Below, in pieces: positions 35,288-48,414 of a stretch of DNA of 64,000 nucleotides. Both the position numbers and the translations under genes were made by a program. The notes beneath the pieces were generated by a model, which searched no databases, was not told the origin of the DNA, and saw only the letters and a list, made by a program, of their open reading frames with translations. Every line of letters starts with the position of its first letter. The stretch's first letter is position 1. The stretch comes from Sistotremastrum niveocremeum HHB9708 (taxonomy: Eukaryota > Basidiomycota > Agaricomycetes > Sistotremastrales > Sistotremastraceae), in the NCBI GenBank assembly GCA_001630475.1, contig KV419397.1:937758-1001757 (forward strand), given 5' to 3'.

Positions 35288-36739
35288 CGACGGGAGGACG
35301 TCGTCAATGTCTCTCTTAATTGAGAAGACATTATATCCCTCGATGCCTATCGGTGCAGAACGACAAAAAACTACTTTGAAAATAATCCAAGACTTTCGGC
35401 GCGGATGATTCTTTTCCCCTGCCTTTCGGGGCGCTTATATCCTTCCTCTTCCTGTTTCAGTTCACCTCTTTTGAACATTCACGATGTGTCACCATGTACT
35501 GTGTGTGTACTCTCTGTGCTTCGCTATTCTTGTTGTATCTCTGTCCATCTCATCTCATCTCATCTCCAACCACCTCCCCCTCGTTATCGTCCTGCTATCT
35601 CTCCATCCAACTTATACTCGCACCATCACTCGTCGTTCCTGTTGCCAGTACCCTGCACTCCTTTCCCCGTGTTGCCGCAGTTATTTACCATCCTCTTCGA
35701 AGGATTTTTGTCTCACCACCCTTCGTCTTCGTCTTCGTGTACTTACGTTCTGGACTTTCTTCTCGTCGAGTGTAATATTTCCCTTTCATGCCTCCCTTCA
35801 TCACTTCGTTCCCCTCTTCGTTCGGTGATCATCACCTTTTACATCGTCTCTCTGTTGTAAAACCACACTGTTTCATCCGCCCTCGATAGTCGGCCTTTTC
35901 CGGCCCCACAATAATATTCTGCACAGGCCCGAGAAATTAGTCCGAAGTGCTATGATCATAATCCACCGATAAGATATTTTAATTTTAAAAATAACGTTGC
36001 TCATTCGCTCGATCATGGATCACCATCAAAAAGACCCTGCAAGGTTATCTTCATATCATCGAGAAATAAGCCGCAAATCATGTGGCTCCTCCATGGATCC
36101 CCGCACGTCTCAGCGTCAGCGGGCCGAGAACAAAACCCCTGATCGCTCGTCGATCGTCCTCGATGCGTTATATTTACCGTTATAAGCCATGCGCGCCATA
36201 TGCCAGCGAAGCAGACCGTAATTTTTTCGTGCGCCCCTGGGGCGTGAGGTGGAAAATTGCTCCGCATTTGAGCATAGCGGAAACAGAACATAGGACAAGT
36301 GGGAGTTGGTAACAAGTCCCCTTCCAACGTTTTCAGCTTTTACAAAGTCAAGTTTCTCCGAGTCCGCGGTTCAGTTACCGGTGTTTCAGCAATCGGTGAT
36401 TTCGGAACCGAGGCTCATACTTTTAGCAGTCCCATAAAATTTTAATATTGGGGCCACAAGACCACATTCGTGTGTTTGAGGGTTCTCTCGAGATAAATTG
36501 GCCGGGAGATTTGCGTTGAGTGAACTGAAACTGACACCCCTGTACCTGGTTTCCAAGTCGTGTTACGTTCAAGACAGGAAGGCATATAGATAAATGGTAC
36601 AAGATGGATCTGTTACAATGAATTCGAACCAGGAACGAGGCAGTCGACGGCGGCGAAAGTCAGGGGAGGGAAGAAGAATTGAAAATGCCAAGACTCGTAG
36701 ACTCAATATCCTAGATATTTGACATGAGAGTTCAATGTG
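35288..36739. other. Convergent 3' region, Zn2Cys6 factor / D-amino-acid oxidase
   Basis: 1.45 kb between two convergent genes. 35410-35860 is strongly CT-rich on the plus strand and probably holds the 3' UTR. No gene or RNA recognised. Confidence 0.5.
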
Positions 36740-38231
36740 CTATGCCAAGGCCTCCTTAAGTAAATCTGTAGCGATTCTAGCGCTGCCCCAGGACGATTGG
36801 TATCCATATCCGCCATGTCTGAATTCGACTAGCGTCAGCGGAGATTAATAACGGCAGCAGGAGATGACGTACCCATAATTATATACGATTGGAATTGAAT
36901 GCCCGTCGATCGTTTGGAATAATCCACGCTCCAATCTTATGCCACCCTTCCGACCGGGACGCAGACCACACCCGGTTTCAAGGATGATGGGTTGGAGATC
37001 CTCGGGTTTGGGATCGATGCCCTTTCTTCGCAATTCGGCCAATTTCTCAGGGGGGACGAGCTCTGGACAAATACTCAGAGTACGCTCCAAAATGTCAGTA
37101 GTTGTTTCCGGTCTTGGGTGAGGATGCCAGTCGTCGTTGGCTTTAGTGCCGCCCAATATAACCTGAGTAGCCTTTAGCTCAGACGCATACCAACATTGAC
37201 TACAATAGGACTTACGTCTCCACTTCGACGAGGGATTATATATGTCCATGTACCGTCCACAGAACTCAATGTACGTCCAAAGTTAACCCACGGCGCTCGG
37301 ATCAGCACCGTCTGACCCCTAATGGGAAAGACATCCCGATCTTCGACTCCGCCTAGATTCAGGATACTTAGCGATGTATGAAAGATTCGGGAAAACAAAT
37401 ATTACCTAGGGTTCTGGCTCCTATACCAGCACAGACGACCAGCGCATCCGGTTTACTGGTGAGAAACCCGCCGGAAACAAGTTGTGAAATGTGCTGGACC
37501 GATGCACGCTTCACCTGCCCTCCATTCTGAAGGAATCGAGTTAGAAGATAAAGAAGATACACAGGGCTGTCAATCGTGACGGTCTCAAATTCGACGCCCG
37601 ATGCAGCTCCGGCCTTCAATTGAGAGGGTTCAAGGTAACGAAACTACGAATTCGAAAGAGAAACGAGTGGGTATGAGCGATAAGCACGTGGTTGTCTTAG
37701 CGAGTTGAATACTCACATTGGGCATTACGTCAAGAGGGTTCGGAGCTGCTTTGGGTTCGGCATAGTATTCGGTTTGTTGAATCCTCATGAAACAAGCCTC
37801 TGCAGGACCAGCCGACATCTCCCACATAACTCGAAATGTTTCTCGGTCCATATCTGTGAATTATCGAAACGAGGTTAAGTCTCTCACGTTTGCTCGAGGA
37901 AACGGCGTGTGTACCTCTTTGCTTGGGATCTTCGTCGCCGAAAAAACTCACGTGGTGAGCTCCCTGTCGAGAGAAATGTAAGACGTCGACGCAATTGGTT
38001 ATCTGATTGTTGAAGCTGATAAGACTTACCGCCCATGGAGACGTATACCGGATACTCTTCTCATCCCCAGGCAGATACTCTGCAACAATGGTCACGCGAT
38101 GACCTAGTTCTTGAATCTTGAGCGCCGTCGTCAAACCTACAACGCCTGGATAGCTATGATTAGTTGCATTACGCATTGCTGTTGAGTATCGCCTCACCCG
38201 CTCCGATAAGAGTGATATTTGACGATGACAT
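36740..38231 (-). CDS. DAO: D-amino-acid oxidase (FAD-dependent), eight exons
   Basis: 359 aa; exons 38231-38198, 38145-38030, 37963-37915, 37853-37717, 37643-37406, 37352-37216, 37162-36873, 36818-36740. FAD-binding Rossmann start MSSSNITLIGAGVVGLTTAL; family motifs YTSPWAGAHH, ALVVCAGIGARTLGG, FPIRGQTVLIRAPW and the C-terminal signature YNYGHGGYGYQSSWGSA. Oxidises D-amino acids to 2-oxo acids, releasing ammonia and hydrogen peroxide. Most family members are peroxisomal through a C-terminal SKL-type signal; this one ends KEALA, so PTS1 targeting is not evident. Every junction keeps the frame. Intact. Confidence 0.9.
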
Positions 38232-40691
38232 TGTGGTTGTAGGGGTAAGATATAGCAAGTGCGATAAAGCGTCCGGGTGTGAGATGAAAGACTGCCAGTG
38301 GGGTTAATGAACGACTCGATGATACTATTCTCTCATATAGTCGTGAGCGGAATCTGCGAGGAGATGTAGCCTGTGTATCTTCAATGCATGAACTGTCTGC
38401 GTCCTAAGCCCTGGGTAGGGCTCGACGGTAACGAGCAGCAGCCGGATTACGGTCGGAATGTATGTCTGGTTACGTAAGCGAACCTTCACCGGAGGAGTCG
38501 CATTCTTAATCACAGGATGTCTATTGGCGGCTTCTAAACACACAATTCTGGATGCTAGATGGATCTCTACAAATTTGTAGATTACTTAGACAATCGAAAT
38601 CTATTGACGCTTTTACCCTCTCAGTTTCCGTAAATTATTTAGCAATTTATTGCGTCGCTCCAAGGCTAGTGGCCGCCGGACAAAGCGCCTTCTTCGGTCG
38701 TTCAGGGCGTGGTCGGGATCAAGCTTTTCAACGACTGAATACCATCGAGACGCTCATGGGAAGACCTAGATTGCATCTACATCTCACGGCTCAACCGATT
38801 AAACCTGTCTCGCCTGAGCCGAATTGTGCCGTTGATTCGTCAGGGACAGAGCCCTTTTCGCCATTTAATGTCTCGTTTTCGCACCGCAACTTACTTGCCC
38901 ATTTTCGTTTCCTTCTCGACTGCAAGCCTTCAGCGGGGAGTTATATATAGTCGCCTTTCTCGGTCCTGTGAATCCTGGCATGAATGCCATCGCGGCATAG
39001 AGATTTGACGGAGACATGTCGGCGATTTCGTAAAGAACGGTGGGCAACACAAGGTCACTTTGCGACTGTCGTCGAAAGGATTTCCAGTCCCATCAGAAAG
39101 CCTCGGTAGACCGGAATCCTGCGAGCTCCCAAGTATGCTGTCGATGTCATTGGGTAATCCATGTTGGAGATCCATATTCGCCTTAGACTCGGACCCAAAT
39201 CTACCTCAAATGGCTAGCCCAGTATGAGCAATTGTCTCCGGTACTCTGTGCCGTTACTTTACGAGATCAGGGGAGGGTCAGCTGCTTGTGCGATGCTGTA
39301 CCTGTTGTAACGGGATGGTAAGGCTAGGTTATCATCAGAGTATTTGCAGAGCTTACTTCATCGTCACGGAGGTGAGAGAATAGGTTTGCAGGGTATAGAA
39401 ACAGCCGACGCGTGGGTCTTATTCAATCGGCAAGTTTAGTTGACAAGGGACAACCGTTGGGTGAAGCTGAAGCGGGAGCAACATTCGGGTTTCATTCAGC
39501 TTCAAAAATGGGTCGGGGACGAGTCTATCGTTCGGCGGAGAATGTCCATATCGCGTTTATCCGAGAACTCTTAGCAAGGATTGCATCTTAGGACAGAAAT
39601 CGCCTCGAAGGAGTTCACCCTCTGCCCTAAGGAAGTCCAGGGTGTTATTGCAAAATGTCCTCGTGGTCCTCTCGGCCGCCAACATCCGATTTTGTAGAGA
39701 TACAACAGGGGATCGCCAGATTATGAGTAATCTAATCTTCTGAGCAGAACGAAGCCGATTGACAGAGTGGGAACATCCTTCAGTAGTGTTCCGAATTGGG
39801 CACGGTGTCGCAAGAAAATTTCACCGCTCGTCTCGTTTCGAGCGGATGAAGGCCCGCGGAAGGCGAATCCATAGACAGACGTGAAATGTATGAGGCACAC
39901 GGTCGGCTGAGTTTTCGGAGAGGTCATTGAGACATTCGTCCCCTGGTTGCGGGTAGGGTGGCCATCGCCTCAAGATCTATATTCGTGTAGGATAGACCTA
40001 GTCGATCATCGGGCGTAGACAAGTCCCGATACAGATTTGGGGAACATGGGTTCCTCGAACAGTCTAGCACTCATATTCTGCGAAAACAATGGTGGTGTAG
40101 GTGGTGTATTCGGTTCGGGTGGTCGGCGCGCTTTCCAGCCAAGTATACAGCAGGCGTCCAGACTTGGACGACGGTGACGACGATGACGACCTGTACCTTA
40201 CAAGCGATGTCGGTCAATAAAGTCCACAACGATATCCCCCATGTGTTTGTCGACATGAATTCCGATGAATCAAATAAGCAGGAGATCTATTGCGCTGTGA
40301 GGGTTGCAGGAGAAAAGTTAACATTGTGTGACGAGTTGTGACAGATTGACACAGCCACTGACTCGGTGATCGGTGCCCGGGTCCGAACCGTCGGCCATCA
40401 GCTCGGCCATCCTGCTCAGGCGCTCAAGCGCTCAAGCTCTCAAGCCATCAAAGACTCTGTCGTCCATAGAAGTCACCTCCGAGTCAAGCAGCCACAGTAT
40501 TTCGGTACGTAAAATGATTCCAAGTCTTTCTTTACGCTGAAAACGAAATTCAAGGAGAGTCATCAGAGCACCACGACTTGGCCCAAACTTGTGTTCAACT
40601 TTTCATTTCAGATCCTCGAACGTTGCCTGCAGAATTCCAGTGTCTACGCTCATCTACTGATAGCTCCTACTTTTCAACTTCGTATCCACTC
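38232..40691. other. D-amino-acid oxidase promoter to F8, 2.5 kb without a gene
   Basis: Near 38865-39175 two overlapping minus-strand frames (one with LPTVLYEIADMSPSNLYAAM, one with NDIDSILGSSQDSGLPRLSD) read like real protein but in different frames: perhaps a broken gene or two exons. Elsewhere only small frames. Short CTCAAG-type repeats lie near 40415-40450. Confidence 0.35.
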
Positions 40692-41928
40692 ATGATAACT
40701 CTACCGCCCGAGATAATAGGCAAAATCGCCCAGGAATTACGGGCCTTACCCTATGCCGAAAAATCCGAACCTGTGCGTCGACACGAAGACGCTGCTTTGG
40801 CCAGCCTATGCTTGGTGTCTAGGATGTTCAGGGAAGAAGCTGTGCGCCCTCTCTGGGAAGACATCTGTATACGGGTCACCGTGCCAGATGTCCGTGTCGC
40901 AGCAGTCAGCCTTCAGATCTCCAATCTGAAAGAAAAATACTTTCAACGTGTTCTCTCTCTTCATATCATAGCCGACTCCACGTCGCTTCATGCATTAAAC
41001 ACTTTCAACATGAATAATCTTCTTTTCCAAACACGCTTCACCCTTCGTCGTCTTAGCGCCTTGAAGAATCTCGCCCTGAATATATCGGCGACTGTATGTG
41101 CGCCGATGCTCGAGGAACTATATTCCCTCACCTTCCCTTCGCTTTCCTCTTTGCGTCTCCACGTCTCCCAATCATCGGAAGAAATAGAGGGAATCTGCAT
41201 GTTTCTGTTGCGTCATCCCAGTCTTGAGTATCTGGACTTGCACATCAGGACTATGTTGGCACCATGGGTCCCTGAGGTAACGTCATTGCCTTGGGGAAAT
41301 TTTAGAGTCCGTCCCCACGGACAGATACCCTTTCCGAGATTGAGGGAGCTCACTGGATCTGCTGATACCCTCGCGCTGTTCGCTCGAGAGACACCCTTGG
41401 AGTCGTGCACGTTGATCAACGTGCCCGAGGAATCCTCACTATTCATTCTCAAAACTGCGCCTTTAGACGGGCCATTTTTGCATCTTACCAGCTTGAAAAT
41501 TACCGAGCAGGAACCAGTCCTCGATCGCGAGTTTCTGGAAGTCCTGACCGAACTCACACCGAATATCCGGAAGTTGAAAGGGTTCCGGATAAACGAGGAA
41601 TTCTTGGTGAGTGGCCGGGATGAATGCAGTGATTTAACATGACTCACGATGATGCGAGCAGCGTCTTTTTCAGTCGGAGGACCCTAGAAAAGCCATCTGC
41701 CTAGGGAAGCTCGAACGTTTGGTTATATCAGAGCATGCGTACAAATATGCACCTCTGGATAAACGGGGCGTTCAACGGGCGATACTCGAGCTACCTTCAA
41801 TATTTCCTTCCCTTGCCACAGTCATCTACACACATGCGAATATGCACTGGAAAGGGACACTGCGATTCCATTTTAATCACAAGGGATATCGCATGTTTGA
41901 GAGGGGATTTCCTCCATCTTATTATTGA
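40692..41928 (+). CDS. F-box-like/leucine-rich protein F8, two exons
   Basis: 393 aa; exons 40692-41606 and 41662-41928 (55-nt intron GTGAGT...GCAG, phase 0). Start MITLPPEIIGKIAQELRAL, picked because it matches family N-termini; the frame has another ATG 38 codons upstream (40578). F-box-like core SLCLVSRMFREEAVRPLWEDI; leucine-rich body. Exon 1 ends NEEFL; exon 2 has RLFQSEDPRKAICLGKLERL and AILELPSIFPSLATV. It is the most diverged member and the only one on the plus strand in the right-hand group. Function by family. Confidence 0.78.
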
Positions 41929-43396
41929 TCGGGCGTGATGGGGTAACACTGTGATTAGCATTGACCCATCGAAAATGCCGCTGCCCAGTATATAGTCTCG
42001 TATTTTATTGTCCTTGGGCTAAACAAGAATGTACTTGTAGTGATGACTGAAAAAGACTGGGGTAAGGCTTCTGGCTTCAAGTTGCGAGTCCGGCGTCTGC
42101 CGGGATCCGATTAATCTTCTCTCCCCGGAATCCCCGCCTTGCCATCATTTCCCTTCACGTCAAATTGCCGTCATACTTATCAAGCTCTCAGTCACTCTGT
42201 GCAGTCGTGCTCCTAATATCCTCGATTGTGTTGGGTGATGCGGGCGCAAAACGACCTTCCTCTCGTTGTAGGCGACATCAGCATGCTGAAGATTTCTGAC
42301 GACAGGTAAAATCTGACGGACTTCCCGCTGGTTGAAGCATACTTACTTTCGGCTAGGGACATATTCTTTGCAGACAACCTCGACTTGCAATGAGTATTTG
42401 TTGTCAGTTTTCTGTCAGAATCAAAGAAGGCTTGTCGCGAATGGGGTCCAGCTGGTCTGAGAATGAAGAACCGTTCTTCGTAATAACTCTAGGTGGCGAA
42501 GCTCTCACCTTCACATTCATATCTGATTACTCTGATACATCGAATATGTCGAGATATATATCTGCAAGGTCGGCTTCCGAATTTTGCCTCCGCCGACGCA
42601 GGTTGAGACTCGGAAACTCTTATACTTCGGTCGCAATGCTTCGACTCAACAGACGAAGGCGAAGACCTTCTCAATCACGAGGAAACACTCCTCCGACTTG
42701 ATCAATAGAGTTACGATTACTGAGTCCTCAAGACTGCATGCCCTCCGTCTCACGCTCGGGATCAATTTCTCACGATCATACTCCTCGTCACTTCTCGACT
42801 GCTTTCCGATCCAATAATAAGTACATCGTCCACTGTCAATCCAGCGCTCGACACTCATGCTTCTCATCTATTACTATATCTGGGTACTTGATCCCTCGCC
42901 GAGTTACTGGTAGAACACACCCCTGTTGTAATATCGACCTCGAGCTTGATGGGCAACATGGATTCCGCTTTGCCCGATCTAACCACCTTCCGAGCCATCT
43001 CCCTTACAATACTCTCGAATTCTTGAATTCGCCAAATCGAACTCAGAACACTAATGCACGACATCTACCCAGCGAAAGCCTCAAACAATCTACAGCCGAG
43101 TACTTTTCGATGGAAACGGAAGCTGTAGGTTTATCCCAGGGGCCTATGTGTGCTAACCGATCTTCACCTGATCCGTCTTTGGATCGTGTCATGCTATCAG
43201 TCAAAATACTGCGTTGTCTTCATTAATCTGACCATGCGATACAAATTGAAATTTGTGTCCTATTAGGTTTGACAGTTATATTATACAATTCCAAGAAGAT
43301 AAAGAGTCATGCACCAAGAACCCGAGGCTGTGACAAACAACCTTTTCCAAATCGCCTAAACCAACGATATGGCTATTTTGATCTCAACGCCCACAC
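41929..43396. other. F8/F9 convergent intergenic region
   Basis: 1.47 kb between convergent genes. A plus frame at 42738-43226 (162 codons) has no recognisable domain. Nothing else seen. Confidence 0.4.
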
Positions 43397-44613
43397 TCAG
43401 GACTGCTGAGCCAATACCGAGATTTCACTGTCGAGCCATTGTAGGAGCACATCAGGTGCCCCCTTGGCTTTCCCTACAAATTTTGCCGATTTGATTGAGG
43501 GAAAGAGATAGTGGAGTCGGAAAAGGGACTCCTTGATTTCCGGGTTGAGAGCGTCGCCCATGGCGTGTGAACTTCCCATGTCCTCACTTTCGTAAATAAC
43601 AAGGTTTTGGACGTCGGGCAGTCGCCATGCCATGCCTTCGAGATTAGTTTTCATCAAGTCCTGATTAAATCGTTCAATATTAATGATGAATCGACAACTG
43701 TGCTTCTCACAATGAAGTCGTCCGCAACATCGAACCCATCGATATCAACAAGAGCAGGGAGATACCTAGACAACGCATCGATGTTGTCACGTGTCAAACC
43801 CGGACGAGTGCCATTGAAGGAAAGAGATGTGACCTTCGGAAATGGGCTTTCCAAGGACAAAAATGGTCGTCTCAGTTCGGCGTAGCTCGGCAGAGGTATT
43901 CTCAACTTCAACGATGTGATCTCTGGCGAAATTTCGAACACTCTCAAGAGGATAGGGTTCCCGTGAAAAGCTTTCAGATTTGAGAATGAACCGAATTTGG
44001 AACGAGCTTGCAGAGTCCATCCCACAACCGGAAGCATAAAGCTTATGTCTTCCAACCTCGGGTGTAGCGCTAGGAACGACGCAATGGACAGCTGTTCCTC
44101 TGCAGACAGCGCAATAGAAAACCCCCCATCAAATTTCAGGTCCAAAACTCTCAACGCGGGAAGTTGGAGAGATGGTAAAAGCGTGTCTGAGTCGAAATTG
44201 AGGTATTGAAAGTATCGAACTTGGGTGGAATGTGAAAGTAATTGTTGGATAAGTGAGATGACATGCTTTTTACGACGTTCCGAATCGGTTGAGCAGACTA
44301 AGAGGGATAGGCGTTTCAGGTAGAAAGCGTAGCGGGGTGATGGAATCGCGAGCAAGCTCACTATTTGAGCAATGTGTGAATCCATGGCCTCTATATCAGT
44401 GCTCTCGCCTGACAGGAATTCGAGGACCATATAGGACCACAGAACCGGCGTAGCCTCTATTCTCCACAACTTCGATGTAAGGGACAGAGCCACCAGACTC
44501 TGATTTTCGCTGGACCAAGCTCGACGAGTTTTCCAGCCTGTCGTCTCTGAGCCCGACTCTCTTACACAACGTGCGATTTCGCCGCAGATTTCAGGCGGCA
44601 GGTGAGGAATCAT
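43397..44613 (-). CDS. F-box-like/leucine-rich protein F9, two exons
   Basis: 388 aa; exons 44613-43711 and 43660-43397 (50-nt intron GTGAGA...TCAG, phase 0). N-terminus MIPHLPPEICGEIARCVRES; core SLVALSLTSKLWRIEATPVLW; body with YAFYLKRLSLL, LPALRVLDLKF, LHPRLEDISF and FPKVTSLSF. Exon 1 ends ADDFI; exon 2 opens DLMKTNLEGMAWRLPDVQNL and carries LFRLHYLFPSIKSAKF, the C-terminal family motif. Shorter C-terminal tail than F5-F7. Probable SCF substrate receptor by family. Confidence 0.8.
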
Positions 44614-46684
44614 TTGAACCTCGTCGTAGGGCTTTCAGGTTTTTCCAAGTCTCAGTGTCACACGGTCGCATCAGGAGGGCGCCCATGTTTGAGCGCTGGG
44701 CGCCTGGCGTTCGCAGGCTGACTTGTCGGGGGAGTCAACACCGGTTCTGTCTAATAATAATTCCATAATCACAGTATATGTAAAGTCCACATCTACCGAA
44801 GTCGCTTTCTACAGATCTTGATAGATTCATCAAGGGAAAGGTCTAAGGTCATGTTATCATCATATTTCGATGAAGCGTGGACGGCGAACTCGAATTAAAA
44901 CAAGCTCTCGTGCTTGAGTCAACGGATGACCGGAGCCCATGTAGAACATCGGGTGAAAAGCGAGCACCGAAGTGTAGGTACAACGACGAGGAAGGAAGGC
45001 GACGGACAGAAAGGGACGACCCTATAGAACGCGGAATAGATACACAACTCAGAATGTGTGGGCTTCAAGGTCAAGTACTTCAAAGAGTTCATTACTAAAA
45101 GCCTATGCTCCTTCTGGCGGGGTCTTTTTGACATAAGTCCGGTCGCCAGAAGCCCTAGCAGGGCCGTATATCCAGGAGCCAGTGCGAAGCAGATGTCCAA
45201 AAGCATGCGCAAGAAAGGCGGGGTCGTATGTAAACGGACGATGATGAACCTTCGACCAAGACACTCAGTAATCAAAAGCAAGTAGAGTGAAACCGTTAGA
45301 CCAGAGCGTGTTCTTCGCTAACGGTGGCGTCTCGATACGTCTGATATCAATACGTCGAAGAGGAGCCATTGTTCGGAAGAGGACATTAAGAAGGGCATAG
45401 GATAGCTTGAGAAAAGCTTGAGCTTGTGTTGATTCTCCAAGTCACTAGGTCACTAGCCGTCATCGTCGAAGCTCGGATCGCGTCGATACACCTGCCAACG
45501 GCACATGCTATGATCAACCGTCAGTTCTCATCACAGGAGTAGTATTGTAGTGGTATCATCGACACACATTGTTGTATAATGATGCAAGTTGAGACCTCTG
45601 CTTCTTGCCACGTTTGCCTTCTCGTCGATCCTGATGTTCATTTCATTGTCTCCGTAATTCGACACTCTATTCTGGGATTCCTGCTCGTTTTCCAACGGTG
45701 GCATTGTAAGGGGAGGTAGGGGGAGTGAAAGACCACACGAGTGTATGTCGTGGTTTGGAGACTCGAAGTGGTGACGTCCGCCAACAGAGGACATGTGCAT
45801 CTTGGGAGGCTCCGCGGGGAGGAAACAGAAGGAGGACCGCGTTATTCAGGATCTAGCGCGACGACTAATATTCTTTTAGTACGGACATGATAGCTGCAGA
45901 GCATAATGTGGTCATACCTTGTGGACAAACTCGAACCCCCAATCCATTCAAAGCAGCCAACCCTGGAGGAATGGTCGACACGTCACCACCAAGTTCCTCA
46001 CTCAATGCAACGAAGGGGCCCACACGTCTATCCACGTCCAACTGACTACGTCTCCGTCTCGTTCGTCGGCCAACAAAGGCCCCAATAAGTTTCAGAGAGA
46101 AATGTTTGCGATAAGGTGATCAACAACCAAGAACAATGTCGGCACAAGCATCAATAATGAACGCCCACTTTTGAGGAGAATACTGGGACCGATCAAATGT
46201 TAATATCTGCAATGGCCGATATCATTCGCTGGAGATATGGCCGTCAGCAATGTGGTTCTCCAAAAATATAAAGAAAGATCACCAGGTATGCCGCATCTTG
46301 CTCGGTGGTCCTTCTGCTGACCGACATCCAATCCGATCGCAAATTCGTTTACATCAAGAAGAATGATACGATTTCGGGGGACATGAGGAGAGAGCTGCAG
46401 AGTATACGTCGCTATAACCCAGAGTTGTCGTCGAGAGCCAGAAGACCTGGTCATAAGCGCCCAACTACAGCTGCAGCCAATTTCGGGGAAAAAATCGTTC
46501 CGATCAAGCTTGTTGAGTCAAAGCCCGCAGATCGTTCATTCAAGCATGATAGAAGTCTTTGAAATAAGAATTACATAGGAATTATCATTGAAGCTCGCTA
46601 TATAAATTATATCAGAAACCGACCCGTCAAGCGAGGTAACCCAAGAAGCTTGCGAGTAAAAAATACAGCCGAAGGTGAAAGTGG
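44614..46684. other. F9/F10 intergenic region, 2.1 kb
   Basis: No supported gene. Minus frames at 44919-45281 (120 codons) and 46200-46454 (84 codons) match nothing known. A small hairpin (TTCTGGCG / CGCCAGAA) sits near 45114-45152. Confidence 0.4.
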
Positions 46685-48030
46685 CTATGCTAACGTTAGG
46701 AGCAACTCAGTACCCTCGGGGGCATCAAAAAGTTTGATTGTCTTCGTGCGATTGATCAACAGCCTCGGTCTCCGAGTAACCGCGCTCTTGCAAACTACGA
46801 CATAGAATATGTCGGGGAAAATCCGAGGAAGAGAGTTCAAGGTGCGGTCAACTTCGCCATCACTGAGCTCTGCGTATCGAACACCGTTTAATACGCTGAC
46901 ACCATCCGTGACTGATTCATAGAGGATCAATTCTCGAAGTTTGGGAAGGCATGTTCTCTTCTCTTCCGCATCCATGTAAGACTGGACAAAGAAGTCAGAC
47001 ATTAGGATGCGAAGGCAGGATCAAAGGGGGGTTTATACTCACAACGAAGAGCGGGGACATGGCGAGTCCGTTAAGCGTTTCTAGCGCTGGGAAGCGCTGA
47101 GCGATAGCACGCAAATTTTTCGCATCCATTGCAGGCCTGGCATCTCCGAGTTCAGTTGCCAATATGTACAGATCCTTAAGCTTCAGGATAGGATTTTGAG
47201 ACAGAGCCAATGCCTAAATGGTTCGGAATGATCAATATTAGTTGTGTGAAGTTCGTAAGGGATGATGAACGTACATGAGATAGCAGCCCTTCGAATCGCT
47301 CCAGATTTGGCCACTCAACTATGTCTTGTACATACGCAAGATCTATGATGGAATTCTCCGCCAATCGTAAAGTCAAGTTTTCGAGTGTCGTGTGGTTACG
47401 AAGGAATATCTCCAAGGCCTCTTCGCTGGAGTCGTTGTGCTTCCGATCATCGACGTAGAGTGTGGTTAAGTGCGGAAAATGCAGCTGCGGAAGATACTGG
47501 ATGATATCTTCTGAAGTGTGCTGGAAAGAACGAGGAGCAATGCGAAGGCATTGTAGTCGAGGTGCGAGGGATAGGATTCCTTTGATGGACGCCGTCAGCT
47601 TCTCGTTGGCTGTACCGTCCCAGAAGACATTGTCCAAAGTGATAGACAACCGCTTAGCGAAGTGTACAAAGCTACGGGTTGAACCGTTGCCTTTTGCCAG
47701 CTCCAGCATAGCAGCATATTTCTTGATGATTGGTCCGTGGTCGACGTGGTCCCCCACAACAGCACTGGCTGCTCCAGCGTCAAGAAAGAGTTCCGACCAA
47801 AGAACTGGGAGGGCTTCGTCTCTCCACGTTTTGGAGACGAGCGATAGAGCGATAAGATTCTTGTTTTCGCTGTGCCATTGCTCCTTGGTCTTCTCTCGAA
47901 AGTTGGCGTTATCGAGATCTCTGAGCTCTTTGGCTATGAGCCCGCACAGCTCTTCTGGTGGGTTGAAGGAAGGTCTCCGGGGACCTCTTAGTGAGCGTAG
48001 GAAGGAAAGCATGATATAGCGCAGCGACAT
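46685..48030 (-). CDS. F-box-like/leucine-rich protein F10, three exons
   Basis: 407 aa; exons 48030-47275, 47213-47043 and 46981-46685, both introns 61 nt. N-terminus with SFNPPEELCGLIAKELRDLD after a short basic extension; core LIALSLVSKTWRDEALPVLWSELF. The second intron is at the family position (SPLFV, then SYMDAEEKRTCLPKLRELIL). The first intron splits the leucine-rich body (FEGLLSH, then ALALSQNPILKLKDLYIL) and is unique to this member. C-terminal motif TLNSLPRIFPDIFYV. Joined frame exact. Confidence 0.8.
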
Positions 48031-48414
48031 GGGTAGCAGGAGAATAAGTACGAGCTAGCATAGTGACAAGCCAGACAACAGGGCGAACAAAAGCGAGGCG
48101 CGGATGTAACGGACATAGGAAGTACAAGATCTACGTCACGCCACGTCACATGTCACGACTATAAAAGGCGGAAGCAAATGTTCTTTGCGAAGTGAGCTTG
48201 AGTCGATACTGAAACTGACTGATCAACGGCGTCAGAATATGAGAATTCATACGCTCGATTTACGCGGAACATCTGCGGAAGGGCAAGATGGTCAGAACAT
48301 CATCTTAGTCTTTATCAGTTCACCGAACATCACCTTCTATCATGTATCATTTGATTTAGCGTCCTCTACTCAAGCGCTTCGTCAGTAGCATGGCATTGTC
48401 CGTCCTCCGCTTCG
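48031..48414. other. F10 promoter / F11 3' region
   Basis: 384 bp. A TATAAAAG at about 48161 lies about 130 bp upstream of the F10 start on the opposite orientation side; significance unclear. No gene. Confidence 0.4.

Noticed and set aside
36610-36635. tRNA-like B box on the minus strand (GGTTCGAATTC)
   Set aside because: The stem halves around it do not pair; no cloverleaf.
42738-43226. 162-codon plus frame between F8 and F9
   Set aside because: No recognisable domain, unusual composition, no splice context; not supported as a gene.
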